Positions 26,753 through 36,437 of a stretch of 37,700 nt of DNA are shown here, piece after piece. Under the pieces are notes generated by a model. That model was not told where the DNA came from, did not search any database, and was given only the letters and a program-made list of their open reading frames with translations. The position numbers were made by a program, and so were the translations under genes. The DNA is from Lachnospiraceae bacterium (GTDB lineage: Bacteria > Bacillota > Clostridia > Lachnospirales > Lachnospiraceae), in NCBI GenBank assembly GCA_024699355.1, contig JAILPR010000011.1, positions 1-37,700 of the forward strand, written 5' to 3'. Position 1 is the first letter of the stretch; each line of letters starts with the position of its first letter.

Positions 26753-28048
26753 TTGAACATCAAACGCTACCTGGTCTTCTCGGGTATTCTTTTTTTCTGC
26801 CTGCTCTTTGCGCCGGCGCTCAACATCCGGGCGGCATCACGCCTGCAGGAGTGCGGTGATGAGATCATCATCGTCATCGATCCCGGTCACGGCGGTGACA
26901 ACGAAGGTACCATCGAGAACGGTTTTCTTGAAAAAGAAATGACCTTAAAGACCGCCATCTCCCTGGTCGATGAGCTGAGCAAATACGACGGCGTCACCGT
27001 TTATCTGACCCGCGATGATGATACGGCGCTGTCTTTGGCGGACCGCGCAGCATTTGCCGCCTCCGTCCATGCCGATTTTCTCTTCAGCATCCATTATAAC
27101 GCATCGGTCAGCCACAGGCTCTACGGCTCGGAAGTCTGGATCAGTGCCTTTGCACCTTACCATGCCTATGGTTATCAGTTTGGATGCGTGCAACTGCAGA
27201 CAATGCAGGACATGGGCCTGTTTCTGCGCGGTGTCAAGACCAAACTCAACGACCGCGGAAGCGACTACTACGGCATCATCCGTGAGTGCACGGAGCTGGA
27301 GATCCCCAGTGCCATCATCGAACACTGTCATGTCGATGAGCCAAGGGAAAGCATCCTGTGCGACGGCGATGATGAACTGCTCGCCTTCGGCATCGCCGAT
27401 GCGACTGCCATCGCCAAATATCTGGGGCTGAAAAGTGAAACCCTGCAGGTCGATTATTCCGACTATGCGCTGGCTGATGTTGCTGCCGGAGACCTGGTCT
27501 ATCAAACGATCAATGCCAAAACCGATCCCGAAGCATGCAGCGTAAGCATCGTCAGCGCTGATCTTTCCGCACAGACCATCACACTGCGGATCTCCGGGTC
27601 CGACGCCGATGATTATCTGATGTACTACGACTACAGTTTCGATGGCGGACAGACGTTTTCGGATCTGTGTGACTGGCCGGGCTGTGATGTTTTTACCGGA
27701 TCCTGTGATCCGTCCTTTGACGTGACCCTTCCGGTCCCGGAAGGGTGTGAACCGCAGATCATTGTGCGCGCCTACAACCACTTTGATGCCTGCTGTGAAA
27801 GCCCGCTCTTATCCTCCGGTATCTCCTATCTCTCAGAAGAAGAGACTGTTCCGGAAGCGGAAACCGCGATCGCCATTGAAGATGATCTGCTCCCGGATCC
27901 GGCAGTTTCCCCGTCCGATGATCACGCTGCAAAAGATGCCATCTCCATCGGTGCCTTTCGCCTTTCCTTTCGCGGACTGGTCATTTCCTGGTGTATCGCC
28001 CTGGGCGTGGTCCTGCTCCTGCTCCTTTGTAACCTGCGCCGAAAGTAA
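26753..28048 (+). CDS. N-acetylmuramoyl-L-alanine amidase (Amidase_3), C-terminally membrane anchored
   Basis: 431 aa, TTG start after aagggggaa; VIDPGHGGDNEG, LEKEMTLKTA, FLFSIHYNAS, AIIEHCHVDE; C-terminal TM LVISWCIALGVVLLLLLCNLRRK. Confidence 0.9.
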   Translation: MNIKRYLVFSGILFFCLLFAPALNIRAASRLQECGDEIIIVIDPGHGGDNEGTIENGFLEKEMTLKTAISLVDELSKYDGVTVYLTRDDDTALSLADRAAFAASVHADFLFSIHYNASVSHRLYGSEVWISAFAPYHAYGYQFGCVQLQTMQDMGLFLRGVKTKLNDRGSDYYGIIRECTELEIPSAIIEHCHVDEPRESILCDGDDELLAFGIADATAIAKYLGLKSETLQVDYSDYALADVAAGDLVYQTINAKTDPEACSVSIVSADLSAQTITLRISGSDADDYLMYYDYSFDGGQTFSDLCDWPGCDVFTGSCDPSFDVTLPVPEGCEPQIIVRAYNHFDACCESPLLSSGISYLSEEETVPEAETAIAIEDDLLPDPAVSPSDDHAAKDAISIGAFRLSFRGLVISWCIALGVVLLLLLCNLRRK

Positions 28049-28110
28049 TCATCGAACGCAATCAGCGCAGGAAACGGCTTACATAGCGCAAATATCAGAT
28101 CCTTAAATGC

Positions 28111-28163
28111 AAAAACTCCTCCGATCCTGCTCCTGATGTGAGCACCGGATCAGAGGAGTTTTT
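28111..28163. terminator. Bidirectional Rho-independent terminator between convergent genes
   Basis: AAAAACTCCTCcGATCC...GGATCaGAGGAGTTTTT. Confidence 0.88.
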
Positions 28164-28164
28164 G

Positions 28165-29145
28165 TTATCTCTCTTCTCTGAAGTATACCGTTCCCAGACT
28201 GGCCGGCGGCTGGTTCTCCGGTTTGTTTCGTTTGCTGGTGATGATCAGTACGATGATGGTCACCACATACGGTAACATCTTGACCAGCTCCTGTGTCGCT
28301 CTGGTCAGGCCCGGCAGATAGATGTAGAGGATGTAGAGCGCACCGAATACCAGCGATCCCCAGATGGCATGTGCCGGGTTCCAGAGGGCCAGAATAACAA
28401 GGGCCACTGCCAGCCAGCCACGATCACCGAATCCGTTGTTTGACCAGGTACCGCCCAGATATTCCATGACAAAGTAAAGTCCGCCAAGTCCCGCGATCGC
28501 TGCACCGCCAACCGTTGCCGCGTACTTATACTTGGTGACATCAATACCGGCAGCATCCGCTGTCGCCGGGCTCTCGCCGACCGCACGCAGATGCAGACCC
28601 CGACGTGTGCGAAACAGGATAAAGGTTGTCGCGAGCGCCAGGATCAGTGCCACATAAGTCAGGATTCCGTAGGAAAACAGTAACGGCCCGATGACCGGGA
28701 TCTGTGAAAGTCCCGGGATCGAAGCACGGAATGCTCCGGCTGTCGTCTTCACCGAGATCTGACCGACACCGCCGGCCATCTTGGAGATGGAGCCGCCGAA
28801 GAAATTACCGAAGCCGACACCGAAAGTCGTCAGTGCCAGACCGACAACGTTCTGATTGGATCTTAAGGAAATCGTCAAAAAGCTGTAAATGAGACCGCCA
28901 AACATGCTGACGATCAGCGTCGATAAGAGTGCCACAACAAATCCGATCGCCGCCACAGGCTCCTTGGCATGATTTTCATAGAAAAAGGCGCCCATGAGGC
29001 CTGCGATACCGCCCATATACATGATGCCCGGGATCCCGAGGTTTAAGTTTCCGGACTTCTCCGTCATGATCTCTCCGGTCGCACCAAAGAGAATCGCTAT
29101 GCCCTGTCCGATGGCCTGTTGAATAAAGGTAAAGATCAACGTCAT
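28165..29145 (-). CDS. BMP-type ABC transporter permease (NupQ/YufQ-like)
   Basis: 326 aa; LFGATGEIMTEKSGNLNLGIPGIMYMGG, RTRRGLHLRAVGESPATADAAGID. Confidence 0.93.
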   Translation of the reverse strand: MTLIFTFIQQAIGQGIAILFGATGEIMTEKSGNLNLGIPGIMYMGGIAGLMGAFFYENHAKEPVAAIGFVVALLSTLIVSMFGGLIYSFLTISLRSNQNVVGLALTTFGVGFGNFFGGSISKMAGGVGQISVKTTAGAFRASIPGLSQIPVIGPLLFSYGILTYVALILALATTFILFRTRRGLHLRAVGESPATADAAGIDVTKYKYAATVGGAAIAGLGGLYFVMEYLGGTWSNNGFGDRGWLAVALVILALWNPAHAIWGSLVFGALYILYIYLPGLTRATQELVKMLPYVVTIIVLIITSKRNKPENQPPASLGTVYFREER

Positions 29146-30251
29146 TTCGCATTCTCCTTTCTGTGCTTGAACTCCAGTCGATATTTCAGGAAAAATTCAC
29201 TGCCGATCATAAAGAACAACAGAATACCGGTAATGATATCCGAAGCATTCTCATTTAAACCGAACTGGGATGCGATCTGGATCGATCCCTGCTGCATAAA
29301 TACCAGAAATCCGGAAATGGCAAGCATGGCAATCGGGTTAAACTTGCTCATCCAGGCTACGATGATCGCGGTAAAGCCACGACCGCCTGCCGTACTGGTC
29401 GAGATCGTATGGCTTGCGCCGCTGACGATGATCGCACCGGCCAGACCACAGATCGCACCGGAGATCATCATCGTACGAACGATGACCCATTTCACGTTAA
29501 TAGCCGCGTATCTGGCGGTATTCTGACTTTCGCCCACGACCTTGATCTCATATCCCTGCTTGGAATATTTCATATAGATCGAAACCGCTGCGGTGATGGC
29601 AAGTACCAGGAGTACATTGAGTCCGTAGTTGCTGCCAAGCACCCTGGGGAACCACCCTTTCTGCGTTGCTGAATTAATGATGCCGACGGTATTGGAACCT
29701 GCCGGATTCTCCCAGAAAACAATGGCAAACGTAGTGATCTGCATTGCCACATAGTTCAGCATCAGCGTAAAGAGGGTCTCATTGGTGTTCATATGAGCTT
29801 TAAACAGTGCCGGGAGCAGTCCCCACAAAAGTCCCGCAAGGGAGCTGACCACCAGGATCAGTACGATGAGCAGCCAGTTAGGGAGTGCATCTCCCAAATA
29901 GATCATCATAGCCGCACTGGCAACGCCGCCCATCAGGATCTGACCTTCCGCGCCGATGTTCCAGAAGTGCATCTGAAAGGCCGGTACCAGACCGACCGCC
30001 ACGATCAGCAGTGCAAACGTCTCGCGGATCGTCACCCAGATACGGCGGTTCGAGCCTACCGCACCGTCAATGATGCCGGCATAGACCTGCAAAGGATTCT
30101 GTCCGGTGATCCCGACGATCACCAGCGCGCAGACCATGAGCGAAATGAGCATCGCAATCCCACGGATCGTCCAGGCACGTTTCTTTCCGATATGCCCCCG
30201 TTTGACCATACGAATCAGGGGCTCTTTGTTCGTTACTGTATTATGATTCAT
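29142..30251 (-). CDS. BMP-type ABC transporter permease (NupP/YufP-like)
   Basis: 369 aa; FQMHFWNIGAEGQILMGG, GYEIKVVGESQNTARYAAI. Confidence 0.93.
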   Translation of the reverse strand: MNHNTVTNKEPLIRMVKRGHIGKKRAWTIRGIAMLISLMVCALVIVGITGQNPLQVYAGIIDGAVGSNRRIWVTIRETFALLIVAVGLVPAFQMHFWNIGAEGQILMGGVASAAMMIYLGDALPNWLLIVLILVVSSLAGLLWGLLPALFKAHMNTNETLFTLMLNYVAMQITTFAIVFWENPAGSNTVGIINSATQKGWFPRVLGSNYGLNVLLVLAITAAVSIYMKYSKQGYEIKVVGESQNTARYAAINVKWVIVRTMMISGAICGLAGAIIVSGASHTISTSTAGGRGFTAIIVAWMSKFNPIAMLAISGFLVFMQQGSIQIASQFGLNENASDIITGILLFFMIGSEFFLKYRLEFKHRKENAK

Positions 30252-31782
30252 GATCCGCCTTCTCCTTTGTCGCTCCGGTCATCATCAGACCGATTTCTTC
30301 CTTCGTGGTACTCTTTGCATCCACCACGCCCGTGATATTCCCGCCGCTCATGACCATGATCCGATCGCAAAGTGCCAGCAGCACATCGATGTCTTCGCCG
30401 ACACAGATGACCGCGACGCCTTTCTCCTTCTGCTCATTGAGCAGGTTGTAGATCGTATACGAGGAATTGATGTCGAGGCCTCTGACCGGATAGGCGACCA
30501 TCAGCACGATCGGCTGCGCCGCGATCTCACGACCTACCAGCATCTTCTGAACGTTCCCTCCGGATAAGTGGCTGATCGGAGTATCGACGCCGGGGGTGAC
30601 GACATCCAGCTTTTCCACGATTTGCTCCGCCAGTTCGCGCGGTGCCTTGCGATGCGCAAAGAAGTGCCCTGTCTCGCGATAGCTGCGGATCATCATATTG
30701 TCTGTCAGATCCATCGAACCGACCAGGCCCATACCCAGACGATCTTCCGGTACAAAAGACAAATGGATCCCCAGATTACGGATGTTCTCTGCGGTCATTT
30801 CCGTTAATTTCAGCGTCTCTCCGGTCGGTGCATAGTACAAAATCTCGCCGCCCGTTTCGGTCTCCTGCAATCCGGCAATCGCCTCCAGCAGCTCCTTTTG
30901 CCCGCTTCCCGCGACTCCGGCGATACCCAGGATCTCCCCGCTGTTTGCGACAAAGGAGGCTTTGTTTAACATTCGGACGCCTTCTTTATTACGTACCGTG
31001 ATCCCGCGCATCTCAATGCGTTTGTGCGCATCCTGCGGCTGCGATCTGTGAATGTCGAGTGAAATCTTCTCGCCGACCATCATCTCGGTCAGCTCCGAGA
31101 TACTTGTTTTTGCCGTTTCGACACAGCCGATGTATCTGCCCTTACGAAGTACCGCAACACGATCGGACAATTCCATGACCTCATTTAACTTATGGGTAAT
31201 GATGATGATGGATTTGCCGGCCTGTCTCATATTGCGGAGCACCGTAAAGAGTTTTTGGATCTCCTGCGGTGTCAGTACCGCAGTCGGCTCATCCAGGATC
31301 AGCATGTCTGCGCCGCGGTATAAGACCTTCACGATCTCTACCGTCTGCTTCTGTGATACGGACATGTTATAGATCTTTTCCTTCGGATCAAGATCGAAGC
31401 CGTACTTTGCAGTCAGTTCGTTGATCTTCGCATAGACCTCCTGCATCTTCAGGATCTCTTCGCCCTGCAATCCGAGAATGATATTTTCGGCAGCCGAAAG
31501 CACATCGATCAGCTTAAAGTGCTGATGGATCATGCCGATGCCCAGTTCAAAAGAGTCCTTGGGCGATTGAATGCTCACTTCCCGTCCGCCCACAAAAATC
31601 TGACCTTCGTCCGGATAGTAAATGCCGGAAAGCATATTCATCAGGGTCGTCTTACCACTGCCGTTCTCTCCGAGAATGGATAAGATCTCACCCTGCTCTA
31701 AAGTCAGATTGACATTATCATTGGCGATCACGCTGCCAAAGCGCTTGGTCACGTTTTTTAATTCGATTGCCGGTGTACTCAT
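30241..31782 (-). CDS. BMP-type ABC transporter dual ATP-binding protein (NupO/YufO-like)
   Basis: 513 aa from MSTPAIELKNVTKRFG; GENGSGKTTLMNMLSGIYYPDEG, second NBD GIAGVAGSGQKELLEAIAGL, LSGGNVQKMLVGREI. Confidence 0.94.
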   Translation of the reverse strand: MSTPAIELKNVTKRFGSVIANDNVNLTLEQGEILSILGENGSGKTTLMNMLSGIYYPDEGQIFVGGREVSIQSPKDSFELGIGMIHQHFKLIDVLSAAENIILGLQGEEILKMQEVYAKINELTAKYGFDLDPKEKIYNMSVSQKQTVEIVKVLYRGADMLILDEPTAVLTPQEIQKLFTVLRNMRQAGKSIIIITHKLNEVMELSDRVAVLRKGRYIGCVETAKTSISELTEMMVGEKISLDIHRSQPQDAHKRIEMRGITVRNKEGVRMLNKASFVANSGEILGIAGVAGSGQKELLEAIAGLQETETGGEILYYAPTGETLKLTEMTAENIRNLGIHLSFVPEDRLGMGLVGSMDLTDNMMIRSYRETGHFFAHRKAPRELAEQIVEKLDVVTPGVDTPISHLSGGNVQKMLVGREIAAQPIVLMVAYPVRGLDINSSYTIYNLLNEQKEKGVAVICVGEDIDVLLALCDRIMVMSGGNITGVVDAKSTTKEEIGLMMTGATKEKADHES

Positions 31783-31867
31783 CAAAGACTCCTTTGCCAA
31801 AAAACGTCGGACGGGCACCGTGGAAATCCCCGGTACCCGCCTGATGTCTTATAAATTTATACTGTGA

Positions 31868-33121
31868 TTATTTCTCGGTGATACCGTCGATTCTCAGATC
31901 AAATGCCGGAGCTGAGATCACGGTAGACTCGTGGAAATAGCCATCGGATACATAATCCGCATACTTTGCGTAATCGCCGCCTTCTGCGATCAGATCCTCA
32001 ATGCTCTTACCTTCTACAGTGAAGGTTGTGGTATCAAATACATGAAGCGAACCATCTGCCAGAGCTGCTTCTGCCTTTGCTGCCGCATCTGCGGTACCCT
32101 CTGCAACGGTTGCTTTATTTAAATCGGTAACGTAAACAGCACCTACGGAATAACCTTCAGCCCAGTCAACCGGGTTTACCACACCGTTTACGAAATTGGT
32201 GACGGTCTGTGTATAGTAAACACCCCAGTTGTTTGCTGCGCTGGTCAGTGCCGCATCCGGAGCTACGCTGGTCATATCTACGTTATAGCCTACGCACGGA
32301 ACGCCCATTTCTTCACAGCTGGACGGTGCACCGGTGGTATCTGCATGCTGGCTGATCAAAACGCAGTCATCAGCGATCAGCTGCTTTGCAACCTCAGCTT
32401 CCGCAGACATATCTGCCCAGCTGTTGGTGTACTGTACTTCCATGGTGACGGACGGGCATACGCTCTTTGCACCCAGATAGAAAGAGGTGTAACCGGATAC
32501 CACTTCCGCATACGGGAATGCGCCGACATAACCAACCTTCGCCTGATCCTCGGTAATGGTGCCGTTGTCGATCATTTCATTTAACTTCATACCTGCAACG
32601 ATACCGGATACGTAACGTGCTTCGTAAATAGCAGTGAAATAGTTATGTACATTTGCCATGCCGGAGGATGCTGCCTGATAACCGGTCGCATGATAGAAAT
32701 CCACTTCCGGATACTCGGCTGCTGCCTGCAACAGATAGCTTTCATGACCAAAACTTGTTGCAAAGATGATGCCGCAACCCTGATCAGCCAGATCTACGGC
32801 TGCATCATAGCAGGACTCATCTTCCGGGATGTTGGTCTTTTCCACAACCTGATCTTCGTTCAGACCAAGGGAAGCCATCATCTCATCAATGCCCTTCATG
32901 TGTGCTTCGGTATAGCCTTCGTTCTCATCACCGATGTAGATGACACCGACCTTCAGTGCGGAAACATCTACTGCTGCGCTCTCGTCTGCAGTTGCAACAT
33001 CCTCTGACTGTACAGTGGTCTCTGCTGCATTCTGTGTGCTCTCACCTGCGGTAGATCCGCAACCTGCCAGCATTGCTACTGCCAGAAGAAGTGATGATAA
33101 GACTTGCATTCTTTTCTTCAT
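31868..33121 (-). CDS. BMP family (basic membrane protein) substrate-binding lipoprotein
   Basis: 417 aa; lipobox LAGC; LKVGVIYIGDENEGYTEAHMKGID, GIIFATSFGH, VGYVGAFPYAEVVSGYTSFYLGAKSV. Confidence 0.93.
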   Translation of the reverse strand: MKKRMQVLSSLLLAVAMLAGCGSTAGESTQNAAETTVQSEDVATADESAAVDVSALKVGVIYIGDENEGYTEAHMKGIDEMMASLGLNEDQVVEKTNIPEDESCYDAAVDLADQGCGIIFATSFGHESYLLQAAAEYPEVDFYHATGYQAASSGMANVHNYFTAIYEARYVSGIVAGMKLNEMIDNGTITEDQAKVGYVGAFPYAEVVSGYTSFYLGAKSVCPSVTMEVQYTNSWADMSAEAEVAKQLIADDCVLISQHADTTGAPSSCEEMGVPCVGYNVDMTSVAPDAALTSAANNWGVYYTQTVTNFVNGVVNPVDWAEGYSVGAVYVTDLNKATVAEGTADAAAKAEAALADGSLHVFDTTTFTVEGKSIEDLIAEGGDYAKYADYVSDGYFHESTVISAPAFDLRIDGITEK

Positions 33122-33140
33122 AATAATCCTCCTTCAGCCC

Positions 33141-33213
33141 CTTAGGGCAACTCCTAAGTTCCTTGATATTACATGATGCACATCCCCGGGATGCACACTC
33201 CCTCATGCAATAT
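33141..33213 (-). promoter_or_regulatory. Structured 5' leader of the BMP transporter operon
   Basis: Hairpin ATATTaCATGA...TCATGcAATAT (33166-33213) with nested ATCCC/GGGAT arm, then CTTAGG/CCTAAG hairpin (33141-33158) next to RBS. Confidence 0.6.
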
Positions 33214-33224
33214 TAGCCGTACTT

Positions 33225-33254
33225 ATAATATATGTTTCCCACAGCCACCGTCAA
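33225..33254 (-). promoter_or_regulatory. Putative sigma-A promoter of the BMP operon
   Basis: TTGACG (33254-33249) - N18 - TATTAT (33230-33225) on minus strand; alternative TATATT with 16-bp spacer. Confidence 0.6.
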
Positions 33255-33312
33255 TGCCCAAAGTTAAGAAAATGATGAATATTACCCGGATTTTTCCCGT
33301 CATATTGCTATA

Positions 33313-33345
33313 AGAAAAAAGGAATGCCGAAAAAACGGCATTCCC
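33313..33345 (-). terminator. Rho-independent terminator downstream of PAS-GGDEF gene
   Basis: GGGAATGCCGTTTTTTCGGCATTCCTTTTTTC on minus strand. Confidence 0.85.
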
Positions 33346-33389
33346 GAGAATTGATGATATTTTATTTTGCATTCAAAAATTGATGTATT

Positions 33390-34277
33390 TTACGATTTTT
33401 TAGAGTTTTTATCCGCATACATTCTGGCATCCGCCGATGCGATCGTTTTTTCCACATCTTCATATTCGGAATAGGTCGCAAAGCCGATGGAAATGCCTGT
33501 GCGGAACGAATGTCCTTCAATGTTACGGATCTCCGATAACTGCATCCGGATCCGGTCGATCAGATTGAGCATCGAATTGTTGAGCAGCCCCGGCGTATCG
33601 ACTGTCGGCAACTGCTTCATCAGGACGAAGGAGTCTCCGCCGAATCTGGCAATGGAACAGCTGTTGCTTGCGATCTTGAGCAGCAACTTTGTCGTATCCA
33701 CCAGATAAGTATCGCCAAAGGTATGTCCATAGGTTTCATTGACCGACTTAAAGCCATCGATATCCAGAAACAAAATACCGAAATCGACGTTGCGTGTCTC
33801 ATAAGCCCGCACGTACTCATCCACTGCGGCACGGAACCCGTGCCTGTTAAGCAGCCCCGTCAGCTGGTCGGTATTGGCTCTGGTCACCAGCAGCTCATTT
33901 CTGCGGTATTCATCCGTGACATCCACAAAATAGCCGATGAGCCCGATGATCTGTTCCCGGTCATCTTTTAGAGGCATCTTGGTTGCCAGAATATTTCTGA
34001 CCTGTCCGCGAATGATACAGGTCCCCGGACTCTCATGGATGGTTTCTCCGTTTTGGATGACCCGCAGTTCATCGTTTTGATACGGATCCGGATTGATATG
34101 CCATCCGATCTCCTCATCGGTCTTGCCGAGGATCGCCCGGATATCGTCAAAGCAATAATAATCCAGAAAGCTTTGACTGGCCCCGAGAAATCTACGCTCG
34201 CAGTCCTTCCAGAAGAATTTGATATTGGTTGATTTCAGCAATGAATTCCATAGATTCTGTTCAATGTTGTTGATCAT
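33390..34277 (-). CDS. PAS-GGDEF domain protein (putative diguanylate cyclase, GGDSF variant)
   Basis: 295 aa; PAS-like N-terminus, DQLTGLLNRHGF, FLDIDGFKSVNETYGHTFGD, ARFGGDSFVLM. Confidence 0.9.
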   Translation of the reverse strand: MINNIEQNLWNSLLKSTNIKFFWKDCERRFLGASQSFLDYYCFDDIRAILGKTDEEIGWHINPDPYQNDELRVIQNGETIHESPGTCIIRGQVRNILATKMPLKDDREQIIGLIGYFVDVTDEYRRNELLVTRANTDQLTGLLNRHGFRAAVDEYVRAYETRNVDFGILFLDIDGFKSVNETYGHTFGDTYLVDTTKLLLKIASNSCSIARFGGDSFVLMKQLPTVDTPGLLNNSMLNLIDRIRMQLSEIRNIEGHSFRTGISIGFATYSEYEDVEKTIASADARMYADKNSKKS

Positions 34278-34401
34278 CCCTACCCCTCAGGTTCTCAATT
34301 CAGCAGCATGAAAACATCAGCAATCGCCCACGAGCGCGGGCTATTTTCAGTATAATATTGGAATTTTCGCAAAACAATAAAAATTCTATTAAATGTGAGT
34401 A

Positions 34402-34995
34402 CTATTTCAACATTTTGCGTGAAAGTTCATAAGCAAGGACGTGCATTGCCTGTTGAAATTCGCCATTTTGTATCCGTTTTTCGATTTCTTCTCCACTAAG
34501 CAGTTCCACGTTTAAGAATTCTGTATCATCGAGATGTTGTCCGCTGACTTTCCTACAATTCGTTGCCAGATACAGGTAACCGTAATTATCCGCCATCGTC
34601 GCATTCGAGGGAATCGTCAGCAGATGCTGCCACTCCTGTGACTGATAGCCGGTCTCTTCCTGCAGTTCTCTTTTTGCCGCATCCAGCGCATCCTCCACGC
34701 TCACATCAGGTTGTGCCGGCATCTGATAATCATAGTCTCCTTCCGTCTCGATCCCACCTGCCGGAAACTCACAGGTTACCTGACGGATGCCATGTCGAAA
34801 CTGTCTGACACATAAATAGTCTCCCTCCGGCGTCATGGCCACGATCACCACGTAGTTGCGTCTGGTGTAATTGTAATACGGGCCAAATACCGTCCCGTCC
34901 GGCAGGCGATAGGTCATCCTTCGAAAATCAATATAGGCATCCTGTACCAGATGCTCTGTCTTTACTGCTTCCCATTCCAAATCCCGATCGTTCAT
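34402..34995 (-). CDS. Nudix hydrolase (ADP-ribose pyrophosphatase-like)
   Basis: 197 aa; Nudix box GGIETEG...DALDAAKRELQEETGYQ. Confidence 0.9.
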   Translation of the reverse strand: MNDRDLEWEAVKTEHLVQDAYIDFRRMTYRLPDGTVFGPYYNYTRRNYVVIVAMTPEGDYLCVRQFRHGIRQVTCEFPAGGIETEGDYDYQMPAQPDVSVEDALDAAKRELQEETGYQSQEWQHLLTIPSNATMADNYGYLYLATNCRKVSGQHLDDTEFLNVELLSGEEIEKRIQNGEFQQAMHVLAYELSRKMLK

Positions 34996-35044
34996 AGATA
35001 CTCCTTTTCTGTATTACCGGCCTTGTGCCGTCCTTTGTTCAAAG

Positions 35045-35089
35045 AAAAAGAACTATGCCTTCGCCGTAGGGCTAGTGCGTAGTTCTTTT
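35045..35089 (-). terminator. Rho-independent terminator downstream of membrane GGDEF gene
   Basis: AAAAGAACTACGC...GCATAGTTCTTTTTC on minus strand. Confidence 0.75.
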
Positions 35090-35096
35090 GCTAACG

Positions 35097-36185
35097 TTAT
35101 TCTTCGCTGACATGTACCTGATTGCGGCCAAGATCCTTTGCCACATACAGTGCATTGTCCGCTTCTTTGAGTGCTCTCTCGTAATCGCCTTTGTAACTGC
35201 AGATTCCGGCCGAAATGGTAAATTCAATCGGCCGCTTTTCATCTTCGGAGATGAATTTGCGGATCTCTTCGATCAGATCCCGTCCTTCTTCCGGCAGTGT
35301 GTCATTTAACATCAGGATAAACTCATCCCCACCGTAACGGATACAGTAATTCCCGTCTCCGATCCGTGCCTTTAACGTCTGTCCCAGATAATGCAGTACC
35401 TCATCGCCGATCACATGACCGTAGGTATCATCCACCCCTTTGAAGTGGTCGATGTCCAGCATGACAAACGATGCCGGTGCTTTGATATAGCGATCCTGTT
35501 CCCGGAGCAGTTGATCGAGTCTCTTACGATTCCCGACCTGTGTCAGCTCATCCGTTACGGAAGCCAGCTCCAGTTTCTCTTTCAATAAGAACTGATCCAG
35601 GGCGCCCAGCATTAATACGAACTGTCCGAACAATACCGCACACATGCACGGCACGTTCAGCGAAATGATGATGTCCAGATTCGGATAATGATTGAACTGG
35701 TTGGTGATCAAAATCTCTGCAAAAAAAACAAGGTACGAAAGCATGCTCTGCCGCATCGTTGTACCAAGGCACAGCGTAAAGAACAGCAGATGCATCGTGA
35801 TCGATCCTTCCGCAAAGTGGTCTTTGATCTGCAAATGATACACAGCCCAGATCGTCCCGAGCACCGCTGCATGCGCGACGATATAATCCGCAAGGACGAG
35901 TACTTTACGATTCCTGATCTTCGGCTCGACAAACCAGAATACCAGCATCACAAAGATGGTTGAAATCCTGGGAATAAAGGTCGGCCAGATCGATCCGTTC
36001 AACTGGTAATCCGAAACCAGATACAACAATGGCGCAATACAACCACCGCTGAGCGATACCTTCAGAAAGAACTGATAGTACGTCAGTTTATACGCATAAA
36101 ACTCTTTGCGGCGCATCGGTGTCATCTTCCACCAATACTGCAGTAACTCTATTAAATAACCAATACTTAATATTCGGTTCCCCAT
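35097..36185 (-). CDS. Membrane-bound diguanylate cyclase (GGDEF)
   Basis: 362 aa; six or so N-terminal TM segments; DELTQVGNRKRLD, LDIDHFKGVDDTYGHVIGD, IRYGGDEFILML. Confidence 0.93.
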   Translation of the reverse strand: MGNRILSIGYLIELLQYWWKMTPMRRKEFYAYKLTYYQFFLKVSLSGGCIAPLLYLVSDYQLNGSIWPTFIPRISTIFVMLVFWFVEPKIRNRKVLVLADYIVAHAAVLGTIWAVYHLQIKDHFAEGSITMHLLFFTLCLGTTMRQSMLSYLVFFAEILITNQFNHYPNLDIIISLNVPCMCAVLFGQFVLMLGALDQFLLKEKLELASVTDELTQVGNRKRLDQLLREQDRYIKAPASFVMLDIDHFKGVDDTYGHVIGDEVLHYLGQTLKARIGDGNYCIRYGGDEFILMLNDTLPEEGRDLIEEIRKFISEDEKRPIEFTISAGICSYKGDYERALKEADNALYVAKDLGRNQVHVSEE

Positions 36186-36437
36186 ATCATCCCTCAGTAA
36201 CCCAAATGAACAAGAGACATTGGAGATAGTATAGCATTTTTTCGAATTTATGATATACTTTTTTATTTTATTTCCGCTTTTTTTTCGATCCCGGAGCGTT
36301 TCGTTTTCGTTAGTTTCTGATAATCACCAAAAATCTTTGAATTTGAATGTATTTTTTGTGCATTTAAGACTTTTTTTCAGAAATATATTATAATGAATCA
36401 TAAGCGTATCACGCTACTAACAAAGGAGGACATTTTC

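Noticed and set aside
26945-27781. 278-aa minus-strand ORF antisense to the amidase
   Set aside because: Shadow frame of a well-supported Amidase_3 CDS.
33122-33260. Purine riboswitch upstream of the BMP transporter
   Set aside because: The conserved purine-aptamer junction sequences and kissing loops are not present; kept only as an unclassified structured leader.
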